Shown: positions 62,727 to 64,000 of the stretch, one piece after another
Layout: every line of letters starts with the position of its first letter
Position numbering within the stretch: position 1 is the first letter of the stretch
Origin: Tianweitania sp. UT-5YL-CI-8
Lineage (GTDB): Bacteria > Pseudomonadota > Alphaproteobacteria > Rhizobiales > Rhizobiaceae
Direction of reading: 5' to 3'
Length of the DNA stretch: 64,000 nucleotides
Assembly (NCBI RefSeq): GCF_030010215.1
Contig: NZ_JASCRR010000006.1
Location: 186,001 to 250,000 of the forward strand
Program-made: the position numbers and the translations under genes
Notes under the pieces: generated by a model
What the model was told of the DNA's origin: nothing
Databases searched by the model: none
The model's input: the letters and a program-made list of their open reading frames with translations, nothing else

Positions 62727-63968
62727 GTGAAGCATTTCGATACGGACGAAACACGCAGTCCCGAGGCGCGCGAAAAAGCATTTTTCGAGCGCCTTACGCC
62801 TTTCCTGAATACGGCTTCAGAAAAGCTCCCCGGCCTGCGTTCATGGCTTTACGGCCATAATCTTGGCATCCACAGTCGCGAGGACCTCGCAAGACTGCCG
62901 GTGCTGCGCAAGCCGGAGCTGATGGACTTCCAGGCCCGCACGCCGCCCTTCGGCGGCTTCGTCGATCCCGACGCCCTGGCCGGCAACCGTATCTTCTTGT
63001 CGCCGGGGCCGATCTGGGAACCGCAGGGCGGCGAGACGGAGGCTAAGGCCGTCGCCCGCGCCATGTACGCAGCCGGCATCCGGCAAGGCGATACGGTCCA
63101 CAACGCCTATTCCTACCACATGACGCCGGGCGCCTTTTTCATGGACGAAGGCGCGCGTGCCCTAGGTTGTTCGGTCTTTCCAGCCGGAACCGGCAACACC
63201 GACATGCAGGTCGACGCGGCGGCGGTGCTCAAACCCAAAGCCTATAGCGGCACGCCCGACTTCCTTAAAGTCATCCTCGATCGCGCGGAAGAGACAGGCA
63301 AGGACGTATCCTCGATCGCGCTGGGCCTGGTTTCGGGCGGCGCGCTGTTCCCCTCGCTGCGAGCGGAATACCGCGCGCGCGGCATCGCGGTGCTGCAATG
63401 TTTCGCAACGGCCGAGTTCGGCGTCATCGCCTATGAAAGTGCCGATGACGACGGCAACCCCCTGCCCGGCATGATCGTCAGCGAGAACCTGCTGGTCGAG
63501 ATCGTCCGGCCCGGCACCGGCGATCCCGTGCCGGAAGGCGAGGTCGGCGAACTGGTCGTGACCTGCCTGAACCCGGCCTACCCGCTTGTCCGGCTCGGCA
63601 CCGGAGACCTCTCGGCGGTTCTGCCCGGCCAGTCGCCCTGTGGCCGCACCAACATGCGCATCAAGGGTTGGATGGGCCGCGCCGACCAGCGCACAAAGGT
63701 CAAAGGCATGTTCATTGATCCCAAGCAGATTGCCGAGATCGTCAAGCGGCATCCGGAAATCGCCAAGGCACGGCTGGTGGTTCGGCGCGACGGCGAGCGC
63801 GACGTTATGGCGCTGCATGTCGAGCCGGCAAACGAGATCGTGCCGGAGGCCGTTTCGGCCTCGCTGCGCGATATCACCAAGCTGGGCGGCGACATCGTCA
63901 TAGCCGGCAAAGGAAGCCTGCCGAACGATGGCAAGGTTATAGCCGACGAGCGCGACTACGCGAATTAA
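62727..63968 (+). CDS. PaaK-like adenylate-forming enzyme
   Basis: 413 residues in the phenylacetate-CoA-ligase group: 'YSYHMTPGAFFMDEGARALG' near 136 (two parts), 'YSGTPDFLKVIL' near 173, 'FATAEFGVIAYES' near 227, 'GEVGELVVT' near 275 and a C-terminal lid from 'FIDPKQIAEIVKRHP' onward. The P-loop-like Ser/Thr-rich motif typical of the superfamily is degenerate ('SGTPDF'), so activity and substrate are open. Start GTG 62727 chosen because ggggagg lies 7 bases before it; ATG 62712 is inside that site. Confidence 0.82.
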   Translation: MKHFDTDETRSPEAREKAFFERLTPFLNTASEKLPGLRSWLYGHNLGIHSREDLARLPVLRKPELMDFQARTPPFGGFVDPDALAGNRIFLSPGPIWEPQGGETEAKAVARAMYAAGIRQGDTVHNAYSYHMTPGAFFMDEGARALGCSVFPAGTGNTDMQVDAAAVLKPKAYSGTPDFLKVILDRAEETGKDVSSIALGLVSGGALFPSLRAEYRARGIAVLQCFATAEFGVIAYESADDDGNPLPGMIVSENLLVEIVRPGTGDPVPEGEVGELVVTCLNPAYPLVRLGTGDLSAVLPGQSPCGRTNMRIKGWMGRADQRTKVKGMFIDPKQIAEIVKRHPEIAKARLVVRRDGERDVMALHVEPANEIVPEAVSASLRDITKLGGDIVIAGKGSLPNDGKVIADERDYAN

Positions 63969-64000
63969 CCGCGTCGGCAAAACAGGCTCGGATTCTCCTT

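Noticed and set aside
1-64000. Prophage, integrative element or insertion sequence
   Set aside because: Only an isolated muramidase and one AT-rich gene stand out; no integrase, transposase, terminal repeats or tRNA-borne attachment site were seen.

Overview
The window looks like chromosomal DNA from a Hyphomicrobiales (Rhizobiales) alphaproteobacterium, most likely Phyllobacteriaceae (Mesorhizobium/Aminobacter type). The evidence is high GC, a ctrA-chpT-eipA block with sciP nearby, FtcR/Rem and FlaF of rhizobial type, a ChvE-GguAB-GbpR sugar system, an Omp10-like lipoprotein, homospermidine synthase, and GC-rich palindromic intergenic repeats like those of rhizobia. I see no rRNA, tRNA, CRISPR array, insertion sequence or prophage. 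The assignment rests on gene content, not on a database search.

Layout. 1-11.9 kb: end of a CDF metal exporter, an AbrB-type membrane protein, leuA behind a probable leucine-codon attenuator, then single housekeeping enzymes (hydrolase, phosphoesterase, Nudix, glutathionyl-hydroquinone reductase, acetyltransferase, HugZ-like protein, TrmH-type methyltransferase) and a membrane-anchored coiled-coil protein. 12.0-15.9 kb: a cell-cycle block with eipA, chpT, ctrA, a FliJ-like gene and sciP. The DNA between ctrA and fliJ carries five GANTC (CcrM) sites and a CtrA-like box. 16.2-19.0 kb: mnmA, an AT-rich foreign-looking membrane gene, and a Gfo/Idh oxidoreductase. 19.1-23.3 kb: a TPP-riboswitch thiamine operon, thiX-thiY-thiM-thiE-thiD, with no ATPase gene. 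23.4-24.2 kb: two DUF1801 paralogues.

24.4-35.1 kb is a sugar uptake and oxidation cluster: a semialdehyde dehydrogenase, aldose epimerase, SDR, AraD1/GguC, permease GguB, ATPase GguA, binding protein ChvE, regulator GbpR and a D-lyxose-isomerase-like enzyme. 35.2-38.8 kb holds only regulators of the flagellar hierarchy (probable VisN, VisR, then FtcR/Rem and FlaF) and no structural flagellar gene. The DNA before visN carries seven GANTC sites in 276 bp.

39-64 kb: an SCP2 protein behind a LiuR-like palindrome, ornithine decarboxylase behind a long speF-like leader, amidase plus LysR regulator, a DUF1007/NicO nickel-cobalt exporter pair, a RelBE-type toxin-antitoxin, aminotransferase, SDR, DUF533 protein, TrhO, an orphan muramidase, KDPG aldolase, a DUF882 peptidase-like protein with a long Ala/Pro tail, a sigma-54 response regulator, PepF, pabB-pabC, homospermidine synthase, the Omp10-like lipoprotein and a PaaK-like adenylating enzyme.

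The main biological themes are: a CtrA/CcrM-linked regulatory core; a flagellar command layer separated from its target genes; thiamine, polyamine and leucine genes each with an RNA leader; and oxidative pentose/hexose use.
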